This document shows positions 1 to 13,500 of a stretch of 64,000 nt of DNA, piece after piece. Position 1 is the stretch's first letter, and every line of letters starts with the position of its first letter. Under the pieces are notes generated by a model that saw only the letters and a list, made by a program, of their open reading frames with translations, was not told the DNA's origin and made no database searches. Made by a program: the position numbers and the translations under genes. Origin of the DNA: Petrosia ficiformis (taxonomy: Eukaryota > Porifera > Demospongiae > Haplosclerida > Petrosiidae); NCBI GenBank assembly GCA_947044365.1, contig OX345636.1, forward strand, positions 14,172,615 through 14,236,614, given 5' to 3'.

Positions 1-510
1 CAAAGACACACAGAGAAACACACAGACACACACATACATATACACACAAATACACACAGAGACACACACATACATATACACACAGAGACACACAGAAACA
101 CACACAGAAACACACACATACATACATGTATACACACACACACTAACACAGAGACACACATACATATACACACAAAGACACACAGAGACACACAGAGACA
201 CACACATACATATACACACAGAGACACACAGAAACACACACATACATATACACACAAAGACACACAGAGACACACAGACACACACACATACATATACACA
301 CAGAGACACACAGAAACACACACATACATATACACACAAAGACACACAGAGACACACAGAGACACACACATACATATACACACAGAGACACACAGAAACA
401 CACACATAGACACACACACATACATGTACATACATGTATACACACAGACACACACAGAGACACACACATACATATACACACAAAGACACACAGGGACACA
501 CACCGAGCTG
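1..510. repeat. CA-rich complex satellite
   Basis: Imperfect repeats of cacacagaga, cacacacatacatatacac and related blocks fill the first half kilobase. The long cysteine/valine-rich frame read through it on the minus strand is a by-product of the repeat. The left edge is cut by the window. Confidence 0.9.
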
Positions 511-710
511 TTTTAGAGTAGTTAAAAACACCCCACAAACTGGACAAGTAACTGTATTAAGAAATAAAATAATGATATTGAAACAACATGAAATAATAGT
601 AAATTAATTATAATTGTAAAGAACACGAGGATGACAGTGTAACTAACCACTAACACGACATTAGCTATAGCTATGTACTGTGTATTTGGGTGTATAATTA
701 CATATGGAAT

Positions 711-812
711 ACATGTACACACACAAACACACACATGTACATACACACGTACATACACACGTACATACATGTACACAAATACACATATACACACACACAT
801 ACATGTACACAC
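711..812. repeat. CA/TACATG microsatellite, target of the hAT insertion
   Basis: Alternating acacac and acatgtac units. The hAT element that follows inserted here and duplicated the 8-bp target gtacacac (805-812 and 3265-3272). Confidence 0.85.
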
Positions 813-3264
813 CAGGGCTGGGCGATATTGCATATGTTTAATGTCAATATTTAGCCTGCAAAATATCACGATATGGGTAGATATCACGATATTTTTCAAG
901 TAATTATTATACCCATACAACGGTCACAACCTGCTAAAATTAATAATTGCTAATAATAATAATCTCATAATGCTTAATCAAATTAAATGTTTTGAGTGAA
1001 TTAATAAGAATAAATAATGAATGTTAGTGTAAATGTAAATGAGTGATATATAATGATTGTTAGTGTTGTGGTTTTTATTAATGTACAGTTAATGTCCTAA
1101 AGATTTTTAGCTAAGAAAGTTAGCATGTTGACTTTGTCAGGTTTCAGACATGTTCGCTTTGAAGTCATTATATTCCCTGCAACACTGAATAACCTCTCAG
1201 AAGCTTCACTAGTCGCACAAATACAAAAATACTTTCGTGCAAGCTTAGAAAGTGTTGGATATATTGGACCATATTGTTTCCACCATTCTAGGGGATCAGC
1301 CTTGGTATCTAGTTGTGGACATTGGAGGTATTCATCTATCTCCTTCTTAACTTTCTCTTCGGTAGAAAGTGCACAGTACTCATTTGTTTCTTTTTTTTTT
1401 TAGAATGGATCCTAGTTTTCTTTTCTTTGCAGGAGGGGGAATATCTGGGCTTTGTGTTGGTACATGTATATCACCTGTATCATCTGCTTCTAGAATCCTG
1501 GTTGCTTCTCGTGCAATGCAGTCCTTAATTAACGGTCTATTTTCTTCTGACACATACTCAAGTCGAAAACGAGGATCTAAAAATCCAGCCTTATCTATTA
1601 GTTCACTAACATCCTCGTCATCATATCGTCTCTGGAGTGACATAAGTATGTGCTTCTTTATGTTACATGTAGCTGTCAGCTGAGTATCATCCTCTTTTTG
1701 TAGCAGGACTTCTGTCTCAAGGTGATGAAGCAATAGCCTCAGTGATGATACTGTCACATGATGTTCCATTGACATAATGTTTGTGAATTCAGCAACTGGA
1801 GAAAGGGCCTTGTCAAGAGACTCCAAAACATCTGTATCTTGCCATGTAGGTATAAGATGTGTTGTTTTGCGGTCAGCACTGAGGACTTGGCGAATAGCAT
1901 TTTCTTGTTCAAGCATTCGATGGATCATTCTCTGTTGTGATCCCCATCGTGTATCACAATCCTGAAAAGAGGTGGTGAAATGAACTCTCAACATTTATAT
2001 ACAGAATATAATAATTATTATGTATACATATTACATAACTATAGTAATAATTTATGTGCATAGAAATTACAGGTTTACTAAACTTACATTTATTAGAGAG
2101 TGTTGTGGTAGATCAAAATCCACTTGAGCCTTACTGAGGTCTCTTCTTTTTTTCCAACTATGGGAAAATGTTCCCACTAGTTTCCTGCAAAGACCAAGAA
2201 CCCGTGATACTTGTTGATTATCCCTAGTAGCACTTGTTACTGCTAAATGTAGGTTATGTGAAAAGCAGGATAGATGGGGCCAACCCAAATCCCTGATAGC
2301 TTTTGTAAAATTAGTGCCATTGTCACTTAAAATGCAGGACAGCTGGTCTTGTTCCAGATTCCATGTTTGAAGTGATTCTTTTAAAACTTCCGCTAGATTT
2401 TCAGCAGTGTGATCACTAGGACAGAAGAGGGTCTGAAGACATTGATTGTGGATTTCCCAATCATTTGAGATGAAGTGCACTGTAAAGCTCAGGTATGGTT
2501 CCATATTTGTACTAGACCAAACATCAGAAGTTGCCGAAAAATACTCCACATCTACTAACTCCTTCGCTACATTTTCCTTTAACCCTTCGTACATCTTTGG
2601 TATAGCCACATTAGAGAAGTACTTACGACTTGGAAGCTCATACCTAGGTTCAAGAGTATGCAACATCTTTCTAAACCCAGGCTTCTCTACTGTATACATA
2701 GGTAAAGAATCTTTTGCTAGACTGAACGCTACAGAATCAGTAATTTGTTGCCACTTTTTACTCTGTCTTGCGTAAAGCACGGACTTATTCATTGATTCAA
2801 TGATGGTGATAGTTTTACCTGTCTCTTGCTGCTTCTTTCCTTTGGTTTCCTTTGTCTTTCTAAGTTCTAGGTGTTGTTTTGGGTGATTTACTCGAATGTG
2901 AGCTAACAAGTTCGAAGTATTGCCACCTCTACTTAACACAGTCTTTCTACACAGCTCTCATACTGGCTTATCATCATCTTTAGGGCGTCCTTCTTCGTCA
3001 GGAATGAAACCGAAGTACTGCCATACGGCTGAAGTTGTGTTTCGCTTCGACACCAAGTCCTGCTCTTCACTCATCTTCTCAACCATGATTATCACACAAT
3101 ATTGAGCATGTGCAGCACGGTAATGAAATACCGTAAATGCATGGAACCGTATTCGAAATATCGGTATTTCGATATACCGGTATTGCAAATTTTGCAATGA
3201 GTGAGTAGTGATATTTATATAATATCATGAATAACTGCAAATATCGGTATACCGCCCAGCTCTG
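813..3264 (-). mobile_element. hAT transposon, complete ends
   Basis: The element is 2452 bp long. Its ends are inverted: CAGGGCTGGGCGATAT on the left and, read from the other strand, CAGAGCTGGGCGGTATACC on the right. It is flanked by a perfect 8-bp target duplication, gtacacac, which is the hAT signature. The interior carries a ZBED-type hAT transposase on the minus strand. The exact duplication suggests a fairly recent insertion, although the transposase itself is broken. Confidence 0.93.
1097..3086 (-). pseudogene. hAT (ZBED-type) transposase, decayed
   Basis: Two exons are visible: 2088-3086 (start codon at 3086) and 1097-1961. The intron between them has GTAAGT at the donor and TTTTCAG at the acceptor. 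Domains in order are an N-terminal BED zinc finger (the LCRKTVLSRGGNTSNLLAHI stretch followed by H-x3-H), an RNase-H-like core with SATSDVWSS, LSDNGTNF and CFSHNLHLAV, the DTRWGS motif just after the intron, and a C-terminal hAT dimerisation domain (SEASERLFSVAGNI). There are two lesions. TGA at 2958-2960 stands where the first zinc-binding cysteine is expected. A frameshift lies in the 11-base A run at about 1389-1399, after which the dimerisation domain continues in another frame to a TAG at 1097-1099. Family assignment is firm; the encoded protein would be non-functional as written. Confidence 0.88.
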
Positions 3265-3272
3265 GTACACAC

Positions 3273-6200
3273 ATACACACACACACACATACAATTTTCA
3301 TTCTCGGGACATACAAATGTAGTTTTTTGAGACCACTATCTCCCCTAGATAATCCAACTGTTTGTAGAGATCCCTAAGAATAGGATATAATAATAAATAT
3401 TAAATACAGGATATCTGTACGTGTATATAGTACAAGTACATGTATATAGTACATGTACATAGGATATCTGTACATGTATACAGTACATGTATATATACAT
3501 GTATATATATATTTGTACGTCAACTCACGGTATAGAATTCTATATTGGGTTATTATAATCATGAAATTATTTATATAAGTATTATACTAATTTGCTAGGG
3601 TAATACAGCTACAATACTATCCTTATATGAATAAAAATCCCTTACATACATATAACTAAAACCCCTTTTAGTAAGGCATTGTGACTTTTAGTTAATTACA
3701 AGTCTATTACATATTCTGAAGTTATAATCATGTCTTGTAATATTCTGTCCCCTGGTCACATGTACATATAACATTACCTTTCTTACGGATTACATTGAAT
3801 CGTAAGAATAACATCGCACTAGGGCACTAACAAACATAAAATTGGCCCACAGTAGTGCACGTTTCACCTAGTAAAAGAGTAATTATATGTTATTATTTGC
3901 ACAATATAATATTTTATATACTATACATCTATTAGTACATGTGCATCCACTACTACACATCTATTAGTTACCTTTTTCTATCCTTAGCCCTATTAATTAA
4001 AAGTACGTTTTCATCCGTAAATTCCCGTAAAGTTGGAAGGAAAAAATTTTCTTAAAAATCGTCACAAATGAATGAAATAGTTAACATGATTATATTCATT
4101 GACATTTACGTCATACTATGAATATTAATAAGAAAAATGGTTGATTTCATGCCGAAAATAGCCGAAAATGTGTTGCAGATATCTCGTCTTTCAGAAATTA
4201 TTTCGGGACGACACCAGTAATTCCAGTAATTTTATTATATAGACTCTAGAATTCTGTATTAAAAAAAAAAATTGTGACTGACGCCCACACAAATATATTA
4301 CCACCTTACTTAAGACATTCTTGTGTTCCACTATCACAGGCATACTATAACTATGACTAAAAGTGGTCGCTATAGTCACACTAAAACAACACTACACTAT
4401 ATCCCGGTGTGATGAAGCAAATGAGTGGGTTTGTACTACAAGGTGCTGTTATAAGTCAAAAGATTTAATTTTTGCTACAATTAATACCAAACTTGACCCT
4501 TAATGATGTTTTTCTCTTCCTAAATCAATAAAGCATTCTTTCTCTTCCTAATCACTGGTGTTGTGGGACGAGCTATATACAAGAATTATTAGAATCTACA
4601 AGTTGACTTCATTGGCATAATAGTATAGAGCAGCTGTTATGTAACAGTAACTGTTGTAATTATTTCAGAGTTTGTAAGATGAGGTACATTCAGACTATAT
4701 GCAGAAACCTATGACAGTGAGCAGCCCTATAGAATGCCAATATTATAGGGCTGCTCACTGTCTCAGTTCAGATCTGCGTTCTTGGAATTTGCAGATTTTT
4801 AATATTATCTTTCTAATTAATTTGCATTACATTTAATTTAATATCACTAATAACTTGTTTTTACTTTAGATTAAGGATTAAGCAAATATAAAACATACAA
4901 CCTTTACAACCAAACTAATAATCGTTGAAACAACCACGTCCGTTTTACAAAGTTGCAAATTGGCAAATGCAGTTTAATTAAATGGGAACCTTCAAAAGAA
5001 CTAAGCAATTATTATAATGACACACTATTCTGCGAAACTGAGCTGTAGTTATCATAATTATACAAAATGATGTGTGTAAAGCTTTAAGGTTTCAAGTTTT
5101 AATTTGAGAAGCTCACTGAACAGGTATATAGTTATTCATATTCAAAGTGTGCTCCGCACTAATGAGCTGACCATGCAAGCGCTAGCATAATTTGCATTTT
5201 ATATATAATTTATTATATATATACAGAAGGGTACATAGAGGTGGCGCTCAGCCTCCCAGCTAAATAGTTATAGTGTACTGTAATTGCTATATACTACGGA
5301 TTTTAACTCGCAGATGGGTTACATATGCCCTGTGCCCTCTTAGGGGGGTCTGAGGGCATTCCCTCCAGGAAAATGTTTAATTAATGAATTTTACTTTGAT
5401 TAATTTGTTGCAAAATGGCACCTATATAAAAAAAATTATGGAGATTACCAAAATGAATTATTTTAAAATCAAAAAAAAAATGATTTGAATTAAATTTGAT
5501 TTGAATATAGTTATAATCGGTTTAATCTTCTACTTGTGCCGTTTATTTCCCTGTAATTAAAAAAAAAATATTGATGGTAAAAACAAATAGTCTGTTCACA
5601 TTCACCATTACCTCAAAATGAAGTTGTAATGACTTTATATGTAATATAGTGTATAGTTTAATATCATAAGGTTAATACATGATTATACTACAACTCTGGG
5701 ATTGAAATTTGACATACAGGAAGGATAACCTTTATTAAAATGGTGAAGGAAAGGAATAAAAATTGTTGGTCATTCCAAACTGAAGTTACACATTTATGAA
5801 TGAGAATGACCTTTAGTTTTGTGATTAATAAATATTACCTTCTGAAAAAGCAAAATAAGATTGTACATGTGATGTAAGAATGTGCAAGCATGTGCTCTCA
5901 TGATCAATTGTCATTCACTTCCCTTGATGCTATTCTGTGACTGACTAAGAATGATTTTGGTATGACAGCTTCATTGGAAACAAATTCACTCTAGTTATGT
6001 AAGTTTGAGCCGAGCTACCAAAACCAATAATTATCAAAGAACGAGAGACCATGCATCACTGGATTGCATTAGAGTATATTCTAATAATAATCAGGTAAAT
6101 AACATTTTTTTCTCTAGTGCTTCAATAACAAGAAATAGATAATAGCAATAGATTGCCCAAAATGGTAGTATATTACAATCAATATCTCATAGAAGATAGT

Positions 6201-6369
6201 TAGTGCTTGGAAGTGATGAGAGCATGTTATTTTGGTCATAGTATAAGAGATACAACTATTCAATGCACATACAAATGCATGAGTAACAACTTGACATTAC
6301 TTAAATGCTTTTAATTGTGGTGGTGATGTGCAACACAACAACTATAATTATTACATTAGTATATTTACC
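3273..6369. other. gene-free stretch
   Basis: I see no supported gene. It contains a CA run (3273-3290), tacatgta palindromes (3420-3515), pieces of the TAACTAAAACCCCTTTT inverted-repeat family near 3650 and 4320-4395, a strong hairpin at 4714-4764, and AT-rich single-copy-looking sequence. Confidence 0.6.
4714..4764. repeat. perfect hairpin
   Basis: gacagtgagcagccctata is followed after a short loop by its reverse complement tatagggctgctcactgtc, giving a stem of about 19 bp. Nothing nearby explains it. It could be a tiny foldback transposon remnant or a small-RNA hairpin. Confidence 0.75.
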
Positions 6370-6573
6370 TTAAATTTCATACCATGCACCATTGAGGCAC
6401 ACAAGTTTGTGATCAACTGGATTACCAATTTCAACTACCTCAGCATGACTGTACATACTTTTGTCCGGACTAACTGGTGTTTCATCTGGTGGAGAACAAC
6501 CATCATTTGTGTATACTCCATCTATTGCGATAGCCATGACAGTTGCTACAAGCAGAATACAAATGAGTTTCAT
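6370..6573 (-). CDS. small secreted peptide, 67 aa
   Basis: The frame encodes a 67-residue protein beginning MKLICILLVATVMAIAI, a typical signal peptide with a short basic start and a hydrophobic core of about 14 residues. The predicted mature part is short and polar, has only two cysteines (near DGCSPPD and KLVCLNGAW) and ends WYEI. I chose the ATG at 6573 over the in-frame one at 6591 because it sits directly at the signal peptide and in CAAGATGAAA. A TATA box lies about 76 bp upstream of the start, which leaves room for a short 5' UTR. A possible splice donor (AGGTAAAT) follows immediately after the stop, so the gene may have a spliced 3' UTR or an alternative end. I do not recognise the family. 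It is a secreted peptide of unknown role. Confidence 0.6.
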   Translation of the reverse strand: MKLICILLVATVMAIAIDGVYTNDGCSPPDETPVSPDKSMYSHAEVVEIGNPVDHKLVCLNGAWYEI

Positions 6574-6648
6574 CTTGATACCAAAGATCACTTGATTATA
6601 GTTGCAAGCAGATGCTTCACAAACTAAGACATCAGTTGATGATTGTGC

Positions 6649-6656
6649 TATTTATA
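6649..6656 (-). promoter_or_regulatory. TATA box of the secreted-peptide gene
   Basis: On the minus strand the sequence reads TTATAAATAG, a near-ideal TATA element, about 75 bp before the MKL start codon. TATA-driven transcription suits a small, strongly or inducibly expressed secreted product. That last point is inference. Confidence 0.6.
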
Positions 6657-7568
6657 ATCCAAATACTTCCTCATTGTGTTTCTTCCTGTTGTTGATATGC
6701 TGTCAAGAAACATTTTCTAGAGGAATCTTTGAATCCTAGCTGTCAATTCTTTTGTTCTTCAAGTATATATACAACAAAAGTTGCTTTTGTTTATCAGCAA
6801 AAATCATTCATATGGCCAATGGAGGGATTCCCCCCAAAATGCACAGTATAGTGAGTATTTATGTGACTGGTTATGGGAAAGCCATGCTCACGATAATTTT
6901 GAACAAACATTTGAATTTCAACACTTGCTATTTGCAATTAGCTATAAAGTACAGGAAGAGAACTAAGTTTGGTATGCTGGAAGAGCTATTGTTCCTCTTT
7001 GATACAAGTTTAATCTGCATCCTGTATAAAATGATCAAAATAATGAGCATTAAATCTAAGAATTTGGTCAAAATTACTGAGCCATCAGCCTGGCTTTCCA
7101 TTAGTCAGTCACATATGACCACTTTTAGTTATAATTATAAACTGTTTGTACTGGTTGCTTTTTATGAAAACTTAGACGAATTCAGAAGCCCATATTACAA
7201 TGGATTTAGTTGAAACAGAAAGCTAAAGTAACGGATTCTGATATCAGCAAAAAATGCATGCATATAATATTTATTATGTCATACCACAAGTGCTACATCA
7301 GGTTTATAATCACCGAGCCCGAGGATTAAATATCAGCCTGATAATAGACAAGTGAGCTGACATAACTAATATATTTCAAGCTTTTTGGCCACACTATAAA
7401 TATTGTTTACATCCATAAACCACAGGGTATGTATCAACCATAATGAATGTTATGTCATGGTCAAAAGCTTTGAAGTCATGACATACTAGTTTCTGATCAT
7501 CAGTTCACTCGCTAAACACTGCTAATAAAATAATTTTATATAAAGATAATAATCAATAAATAACTAGT
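6657..7568. other. intergenic stretch between secreted peptide and BBS2 3' end
   Basis: A 153-codon plus-strand frame at 6752-7213 has no recognisable domain and overlaps a degenerate inverted-repeat MITE (the caaaaatcattca / tagtcagtcacatatg arms). No gene is supported here. Confidence 0.5.
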
Positions 7569-10500
7569 TCAGAGTCCACTGAGTATTGCCTTTATTAGTG
7601 CTTCATGATCCCTACTTTTAATAGCTGCACGACATGCTGAGGTACACAGGGTTTTTGGTTTACCAACTGCAAAAGAAATAAGATACAAAAGTGAGTAAAG
7701 TTGCAATTTAGGCGTGACCAGTGTTGTAGTCGGGGGTTAACAGCTAGGGCACATTGCACATGCGGGCAATTGCTAATTCTCAGTACACTGTAAAAATTGA
7801 TTGCATGTTCTCACATATTGAATTGATTATAATGAGTTTCATTTGCTTAATAGTGCTTTTACATAAAGTGAGAACATCTATAGGAACTTAAGAAGCCAAT
7901 ATTGTCCTGTTTCTAATGGAAAATACGATGTTTGTACTTCCGTGGTAAACAAGATAATTAAAAATGTATAATGTATTATCAATCAGGAACACACTACTGT
8001 ACAATTAGTGATTGTTTCAATCATGTCTCCATTCGCCTGTTCATATTGCTGTACTATTAGGAAAATCATGCTTCCAAGTACCCATCCCGGCATTCACCTA
8101 TTGTAAACTTCTCTGTTACACTAGCAAATGTAAATGTGTTTCCATTAGGGCTGGGAGAAATATACTGATCCATTCAACCTTCATTCATTTAGTGTGTTTT
8201 CGAAGCTTCACTGCCACACCCACACATGTTTAATTTTTATAGATATGAAAAATATTTGCTTGGACAACACGTCTGAACAAAGTTTTTAAACTTGACCTGA
8301 CAAATTTTTGCAACTTTTTTTCACAATGCAAAAATTGTATTCCTAATCATTATTTTTTTTGGTAAGACAAAATGTCCAAGCAAGGTCAGATTTTCTCATA
8401 CAAACAGACTATAAATTATCTGATGTTTTACTGTTTCATGTAGTTACACATCCGATATTGTGGGCATGTTTTAGAAAAATTAAGGCTGCTCTTTCCCTTT
8501 TACTACATGTACATGTATTACGGAGTCACTTTGTAGAAGGAAAGTGCCGATCATAATGATTATAATAATAAAATCATAATAATATTATAGTATGCTCTGA
8601 TAATAATTATAATAATTATGATTTTACTATAAGCATTGGAATGCTGACATGGTGACTGACAATACGTTTTGTGGGACTGTAGTAATACAACAGGAACAAG
8701 TGTTACAAAGCACTTGGATAGTTTGGGAAGTTTACATACTATGATGGGAGCTACACTTTAATAAGGTGATAGTCCACTGTACTTCTAAGTAGTACTATAG
8801 TATTACTTTGTACTGTAAGTCTGTAATCATAGTAATGTGTGAATTCCTTTACACTTACATGTATTATGTGATAGCATAGTACTAAGGTGTAATACTGTGT
8901 AGTATATTCAAAGTACAATGTATTTCACTCACAATGTACACAGTAGTCAATGGAAGTACAGTGATAGTATATGTAAACTTAATAATGTCAGGTACTGTAT
9001 ACCAATAAGAGTGTTTTTTTTTCAGAAATTTAAGCAAGGTGGGGGTTTGGGAGGGAGGTTGGTAAAAGTGTTTTAAGATATTAAAGGGGGGGGGGGGGGT
9101 TACAGAGTACAGTGTGTATAGCACACTCCATGGCAAATGCCCTCCCTCTGCCCCTCCACCCTCATCCTCTGAAACAATCTTGACAATGCAGTATCTCACC
9201 TCTTAATCTAGAGGCTTTCTGTACAGCTTGATTAACAATCTTAAGACAATCCAATAGCTCAAGATGATTGTTTCTTCTAATTTCATAACCTCTCATTATT
9301 TCCTTGTTTAAGTCATATAACTGTGTATATGCCATTTTCATGCTCTTCCTATGAATGAAAATATATGTACACATAATTATGTAATAGTATAGATATTAGT
9401 GTCATTTTAGTTTGACAAATATGATTATTTTTAGTTATAGTATGCCTCATTTCTTAGTTTAGTTAACTAAAAGTCATAATACTTTACTGAAAGGGATTTT
9501 CGTTATAGTTATATAGTTAACTAAACAATACCACTGTATATTTTCATGTTGTATATACATGTATACTTGAGTTCATTTATGACTGTGTACAATATTCAGG
9601 CCAATGGTTAACCACAAATAGAATTTAAGTGCTTACAATTATGTCATACATAAAATTACATGTACATTGGTCATTATATACATGTACATGTAGCTGAGGG
9701 TCTAATATCTACATGTATGTATGCTTTGACATATACATATACAGTACCTGACATTATTACAGTTACATACTATCACCGTAATTCCATTGACTACAGTGTA
9801 TTATATGAGTGAAGTACACTGTACTTTGAATATATAGCACAGTATTATACTTTCTGTGCTATCACATGCAAATGTAAAGGGAATTCACACATTACTATGA
9901 TTACAGTCTACTACATGTACATGTACTTAGAAGTACAATTAACTATCACCATATTAAAGTGTAGCTCCCATCATAGTATTTAAACTTAATACAGTCAGGT
10001 ACTGTACTTTACAAGTATAAAGTTTAAGTATATTTATCTCACATTTCATTCATGAGTCTTGCATCTTCTGCTCTCACAACCAAGTTTCTGATCATACTAG
10101 CATGATCAGCCATATCGACTGATAACGATTCACGAACTTTATGAAATTCTTCAACCTAAGAAATGTACATGTACATGTACATGTGCATATTGGGTTAGGG
10201 AGAGACATAATTAAGTATATACAGTTGTACATGTACTAAGTAAATAGCTAATTTATTTCTTTTGAAAATGGTATTTGTAAAAAGGTTGTTGGTCATTCCA
10301 AACTAAAGTTATAAACAGGTCCTGGTGAACATGAATGACCTATTATATACTGTACAGTCATGCAGTTCTGTGGAATAGCAGGTGTTAAATTAAAACTGCT
10401 CTTTCACAATTATCAGAGTGTATGGTAGTAGGGACCTCAGACAGTATGCAAACAAGGTTGGGATGGTACTAAGACAGAAGGTTATTTAACATAGGCCCAA

Positions 10501-13500
10501 AATCAAAAAAAAAAAAAAAACACTTTCACATAACCCTCTTTTGCTTTATAGTGGTGTAGATACTTACATGTATGTAGAGTTACATGTATATATAAATAGT
10601 TTGTTTTTTTTTAAATTCTGTTTTAGTACCATTTAACTTTGCTTGCATGCACTGTACTTTTAGGGCTTTCATATCCCTACATCTTTCATTTTATTTGAAA
10701 ATGTATTTTATTATTTCATATTAATAATGAAAGCACAAAAGATTGTGCAAAGGCAAAATATGATGGTTGGGGAGTATGCCCCGTGAAAATGTTTGAATCT
10801 AAGCTCTCCGAGGTTACTTCTGGTGACTTCTGGAGCCTATAGGTGATGATATCAAAAAACCGTTTCAGAGGTATAAATATTTTGGGACATTGGAGGAGGG
10901 GGAATCCCAGCCCCCCTGTTGTATGGTACATGTGTATTTATTACCTTTATAAGAATTTGCTTCAAATCATCCATATGTTTAGGGAACTCTGCAATGGCTG
11001 ATAAATCCTTTAATAACAATAACAAAAACAACATTCATTTGAGATTTGGGAAGTTACGAAAATATACAAAATTACATGTACAGATACAATTTACATTGTA
11101 TTTGTACATGTATAAAACATAACTTGTACAAGTGTACACGATAATGATCACATTAGGTAGCCTCAGAGTAGAGAAAGACAGACAAAGACAGACAAACAGA
11201 GTGAGAGAAAGAGATAGAGAGAGACAGAGAGAGACAGAGAGAGAGAGCGAGAGAGAGACAGAGAGAGAGACAGAGAGAGAGACAGAGAGAGACAGAGAGA
11301 GACAGAGAGAGAGAGAAAGAGAGAGAGGGAGACAGACAGAGAGAAAGACAGACAAAGAGAGAGAGAAAAAGAGATAGAGAGAGGAGACAGAGACAGACAA
11401 GTAGAGAGAGACAGAGAGAGACAGAGAGAGACAGAGAGACAGAGACAGACAGACAGACAGACAGACAGAGAGGGTCAGATATAGACATCCAGAGACAGAG
11501 ACAGAGAAAAACAGAGAGAGAGAGAGTGACAAAGACAAAAATAAAAGAGACAGAAACAGAAACACAGATAGAAAAAAACAGAAACAGAGAGACAATGACC
11601 TCAATGCCTAGATCATCAGCCATAGCTTGTATTATATCACCAGTCAGGTCCATATCATCAGTTGAAATTGTTATCTGAAAGGAAGGAGCATCAAACTGTG
11701 TACATGTAGCCTCATACCCAGGCTGTTCCCTATTTCCCTGCCTGTAGCCTCATATACAGGCTGTTCCCTATTTCCCTGCCTGTAGCCTCATACCAAGGCT
11801 GTTCCCTATTTCCCTGCTCGTAGCCTCATACCAAGGCTGTTCTCTATTTCCCTGCTTGTGCATATGATAATTAATGTGCAAAACAACTAGTGATGCACCG
11901 ATAAGAGATTTTAACGATGTTCTGATAAACTGATAATTACTACCGATCTGATTAGGTCACATATACATGATTACATGTACATGTAAGTATGGACAACTAA
12001 TCATGATTGTACTTGCAATTAAGTCTTAATACTTGGGTGTTACCAAGTTGACTGCTTTCAAAGTCCAGACTTGAAGTCAAATACATGTCACAGTATTTCA
12101 AATACAACTCTAAATACTTGTGTCTAAATTAAAGTTTATGTACCTATAAAGAATGCTATTGACACATTACAAGTGATAATGTACTTGACATGTACGTGTA
12201 TGTCCATCACTTTAATCAGTTATTACCAACAAACTTCAAGAAAGGAGAGCGTATTTATAAAGTATTTGTATTTTAGCTTTTTGAAATACATTTTCAGTGT
12301 ATTTCAAATAATGTTTGATACGTATTTTAAAATTACAAATACAAATACTGAAGTATTTCCCCCCAAGTCTGTTTCAAACCTTCACTTTTATGCTTTCCCA
12401 ACAGTATAATCAAAGTTCTGAGTTCTGTGGAAGGTCATCTCACAAACTAAGCAAGTTGGAATACATAATAACTAGTGTTGAAACAAATATTGAACTATTC
12501 GGATATTCTTTTCTTATTTAGGTATTGGAATGTATTTTTTGGTATTTGATTATTTGTTTAACGTTTGCGAATGCACAGAAACAAAACACGTGCAATTATT
12601 ACAGAAATTGAATGGCGACGGGGAAGTTTCTTGCTTCATGTTACTAGTTTTCTAGGGTTGTATATCAGAGAATGAACAATAAAAACACAGTGGTAGCTGT
12701 TATAAACATCTATTGTAACTACTTACAGTAAAATGGTGAGCTATTACTTGATTACAAGAAACAATTCAAACAATTTATGATGAGTAAGCAAGTGAATATT
12801 CGAATACCAAGAAGCAGTATTCGTTTCAGCCCTAATAATAACATAATAATGTACATCTAGAAATGACTAAAGTTTTGAAATACCTGTCCACACTTGCATT
12901 TCAAATTTTCTATCATTGTAAAAGCACAATGTACATTGAATAGACAGATTAAACCCTTTAATGATGACACCACACACAAAAGGATGTGGAAACAGCCAGT
13001 CATGCAGGACATGGTCTGATAAATCTAGTGAATGAAAATTGAAACTGAACTGTATACAAAGTATATATGGGGAGCAGGACAAGAGTGTTGAAAATAGGCC
13101 AAAATGTCCAGCAGTTGGCTTACTATTTCCACACCTCTGCACACACACACAACCACACCATCATAGCTGTACTGGATTAATTGTATTGTATATACCTTAA
13201 GCTTGTTTCCTTTATGAGACTCTACTTTAACGAAGACTGGAGAACCAGTTCTTAAGGACATGTATGCTACTTCTAAATAAGGTGATAGGGTTGCCATCTC
13301 TTTATGTATTCCATAAAGAAAGTTTTTTTGAATCCAATTATTAATCTACATGAGAGAGAGGGGGTGGGAGTGGGGAGACAGTAAGAGGAACAGAGAGAGT
13401 GGAAGGGAGGAGGGTAGAGAGACAGAGAGGAAGGGAGGAGGGAAGAGAGACAGAGACAGAAAGGGAGGAAGGAGGGCAGGGAGACAGAGAAGCAAAAACA

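Noticed and set aside
143..547. Cysteine/valine-rich reading frame on the minus strand
   Set aside because: It is the translation of a CA-rich satellite and has no codon structure beyond the repeat.
6752..7213. 153-codon plus-strand frame
   Set aside because: No recognisable domain or start context, and it overlaps a degraded MITE.
11035..11653. Serine/leucine-rich and arginine/glutamate-rich frames
   Set aside because: They read through the GAGACA microsatellite; only the short BBS2 exon at 11600-11674 is real.
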